The translations under genes and the position numbers were made by a program. Source: JAKAIY01 sp963809385 (GTDB lineage: Bacteria > Chloroflexota > Ktedonobacteria > Ktedonobacterales > JADMIN01). From it: a DNA stretch of 64,000 bases. The notes beneath the pieces are model-generated. The model saw nothing but the letters and a program-made list of their open reading frames with translations, ran no database searches and was not told the DNA's origin. Each line of letters opens with the position of its first letter. Positions within the stretch are counted from its first letter, which is position 1. This document shows, piece after piece, positions 63,058 to 64,000 of the stretch. The stretch is taken from NCBI GenBank assembly GCA_963809385.1, contig CAWEJL010000002.1, forward strand, positions 1-64,000, in the 5' to 3' direction.

Positions 63058-64000
63058 TCAGCCAGCCGCCGCGTGGCTGTGCGCGCGATGCGCGCCTGGG
63101 CCAACCAGGCAGGCGTGCTCGCGCACGTGGTGGATGTATTCATCGCGGAAGAGCTTGATGCTGCTGACGATACTCGATGTCGCGGCGTCGCCTAACGGGC
63201 AGAAACTCCGGCCCGCGATGTTGTCGCAGATGTCGAGCAGGAGGTCCACATCGCTCTCGCGGCCCTCGCCTTCCTCCAGCCGCTCCAGCAGTTGGACCAG
63301 CCAGAAAGTGCCTTCGCGGCAGGGAGTACACTTGCCGCACGACTCGTCGCGGTAGAACTCGGTCATGCGCAGCGTCGCGCCGACGATACAGGTCTGGTCG
63401 TCGAGCACGATCACACCGCCGGAGCCGAGCATCGAGCCAGCCGCCGCCACCGCCTCGTAGTCGAGCGGGATATCCAGCTTGTCGGGGCCGAGCAGCGGAG
63501 CAGATGAACCGCCGGGCGTAAACGCCTTGAGCTTGCGCCCCATGCGCACGCCGCCGCCGTAGTCTTCGATCAGCGCTCGCAGCGGAGTCCCCAGCGGCAA
63601 CTCGTAGTTGCCAGGACGGTTGACATGCCCGCTCAGGCAGTAGATGCGTGTGCCTTTGCTCTTCTCCGTGCCATAGGCGGCGTAGACATCCGCGCCGTGG
63701 TGGACGACCGCCGGCACAGTGGCGAGCGTCTCGACGTTGTTGATGACCGTCGGGCCGCCATAGAGACCGACCACCGCCGGGAACGGCGGCTTCAACCGGG
63801 GATAGCCGCGCTTGCCCTCCAGCGACTCCAGCAGCGCGCTCTCCTCGCCGCAGATGTAGGCGCCCGCGCCGTGGTGGACGGTGATCTCCAGGTCGAAGCC
63901 GCTGCCGAGGATGTTCTTGCCCGCGAAACCCGCCGCATACGCCTCGCGCACCGCCCGCTCGACCTGAAGGCCGGCGTGGAGCAGCTCGCCGCGGATGTAG
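63058..64000 (-). CDS. nuoF: NADH-quinone oxidoreductase subunit F, partial at window edge
   Basis: The gene is cut by the right edge, so its N-terminal part (NADH site start) is missing. Visible are YIRGELLHAG, GAGAYICGEESALLESLEGK (FMN/NADH-binding), RGYPRLKPPFPA, GGPTVINNVETLA, and the N3 cluster ligands in ESCGKCTPCREG followed by a distal Cys in GRSFCPLGDAA. It reduces FMN with NADH and passes electrons to NuoG. First of the nuo genes visible here. Confidence 0.96.
   Translation of the reverse strand, partial: YIRGELLHAGLQVERAVREAYAAGFAGKNILGSGFDLEITVHHGAGAYICGEESALLESLEGKRGYPRLKPPFPAVVGLYGGPTVINNVETLATVPAVVHHGADVYAAYGTEKSKGTRIYCLSGHVNRPGNYELPLGTPLRALIEDYGGGVRMGRKLKAFTPGGSSAPLLGPDKLDIPLDYEAVAAAGSMLGSGGVIVLDDQTCIVGATLRMTEFYRDESCGKCTPCREGTFWLVQLLERLEEGEGRESDVDLLLDICDNIAGRSFCPLGDAATSSIVSSIKLFRDEYIHHVREHACLVGPGAHRAHSHAAAG

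Overview
The window (about 65% GC by eye) reads mostly as a piece of one bacterial chromosome, probably a Chloroflexota member and possibly Ktedonobacteria-like. This placement is inference from gene content and protein style: a homodimer-type pyruvate:ferredoxin oxidoreductase beside a dihydroorotate-dehydrogenase-like gene, a metX-metY-lysC-asd cluster, and a nuoF-to-nuoN complex I operon. The first ~1.3 kb looks different. It carries an actinobacterial-style RluA pseudouridine synthase, three GATCAGCTC palindromes and a tandem 49-bp repeat, and it abuts an FtsH that lacks its N-terminal half. A chimeric join or a recombination junction near 1300 is likely.

Layout. 1-2.4 kb: rluA-like gene, repeats, headless ftsH. 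2.5-8.7 kb: META-domain protein, lone receiver domain, nifJ, DHODH-like gene. 8.8-16.5 kb: membrane protein, DEAD-box helicase with a strong promoter overlapping a palindrome, zinc-ribbon protein, PEBP protein, tRNA-Leu(CAA), and a large membrane/coiled-coil protein. 16.8-22.5 kb: methyltransferase, PucR regulator, a 41-aa basic protein, TPR protein, miaB, def. 22.8-28 kb: quinone oxidoreductase, acyl-CoA dehydrogenase, nagZ, tRNA-Cys(GCA), membrane protein. 28.3-36 kb: SF1 helicase-nuclease, GMC oxidoreductase, GH15 glucoamylase/trehalase. 36-41.6 kb: metX-metY-lysC-asd behind a complex RNA leader. 41.6-45.4 kb: accD-accA, ftsY, zinc-ribbon protein. 45.9-49.4 kb: lon and a GT2 glycosyltransferase. 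49.4-52.4 kb: an Rhs-type toxin/immunity-like block. 52.5-64 kb: complex I genes on the minus strand, with nuoF cut by the window edge.

Two items stand out. First, the metX leader on the minus strand holds a SAM-I riboswitch with its own terminator, followed by a complete T-box leader with an apparent AUG (Met) specifier and a second terminator. Methionine synthesis would thus be gated by both SAM and tRNA-Met charging. Second, the Rhs block sits between two perfect 102-bp copies of the 3' end of the glycosyltransferase gene. Without the block, that gene would end directly against nuoN, so this looks like a ~3-kb insertion with duplication of its target.

Many essential genes (accA, accD, lysC, metY, nuoH, I, J, L, M, N) are each split by one or a few single-base shifts while the protein sequence continues in the next frame. 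Uncorrected indels in the assembly explain this better than pseudogenes, so these loci are annotated as single genes spanning their frames.
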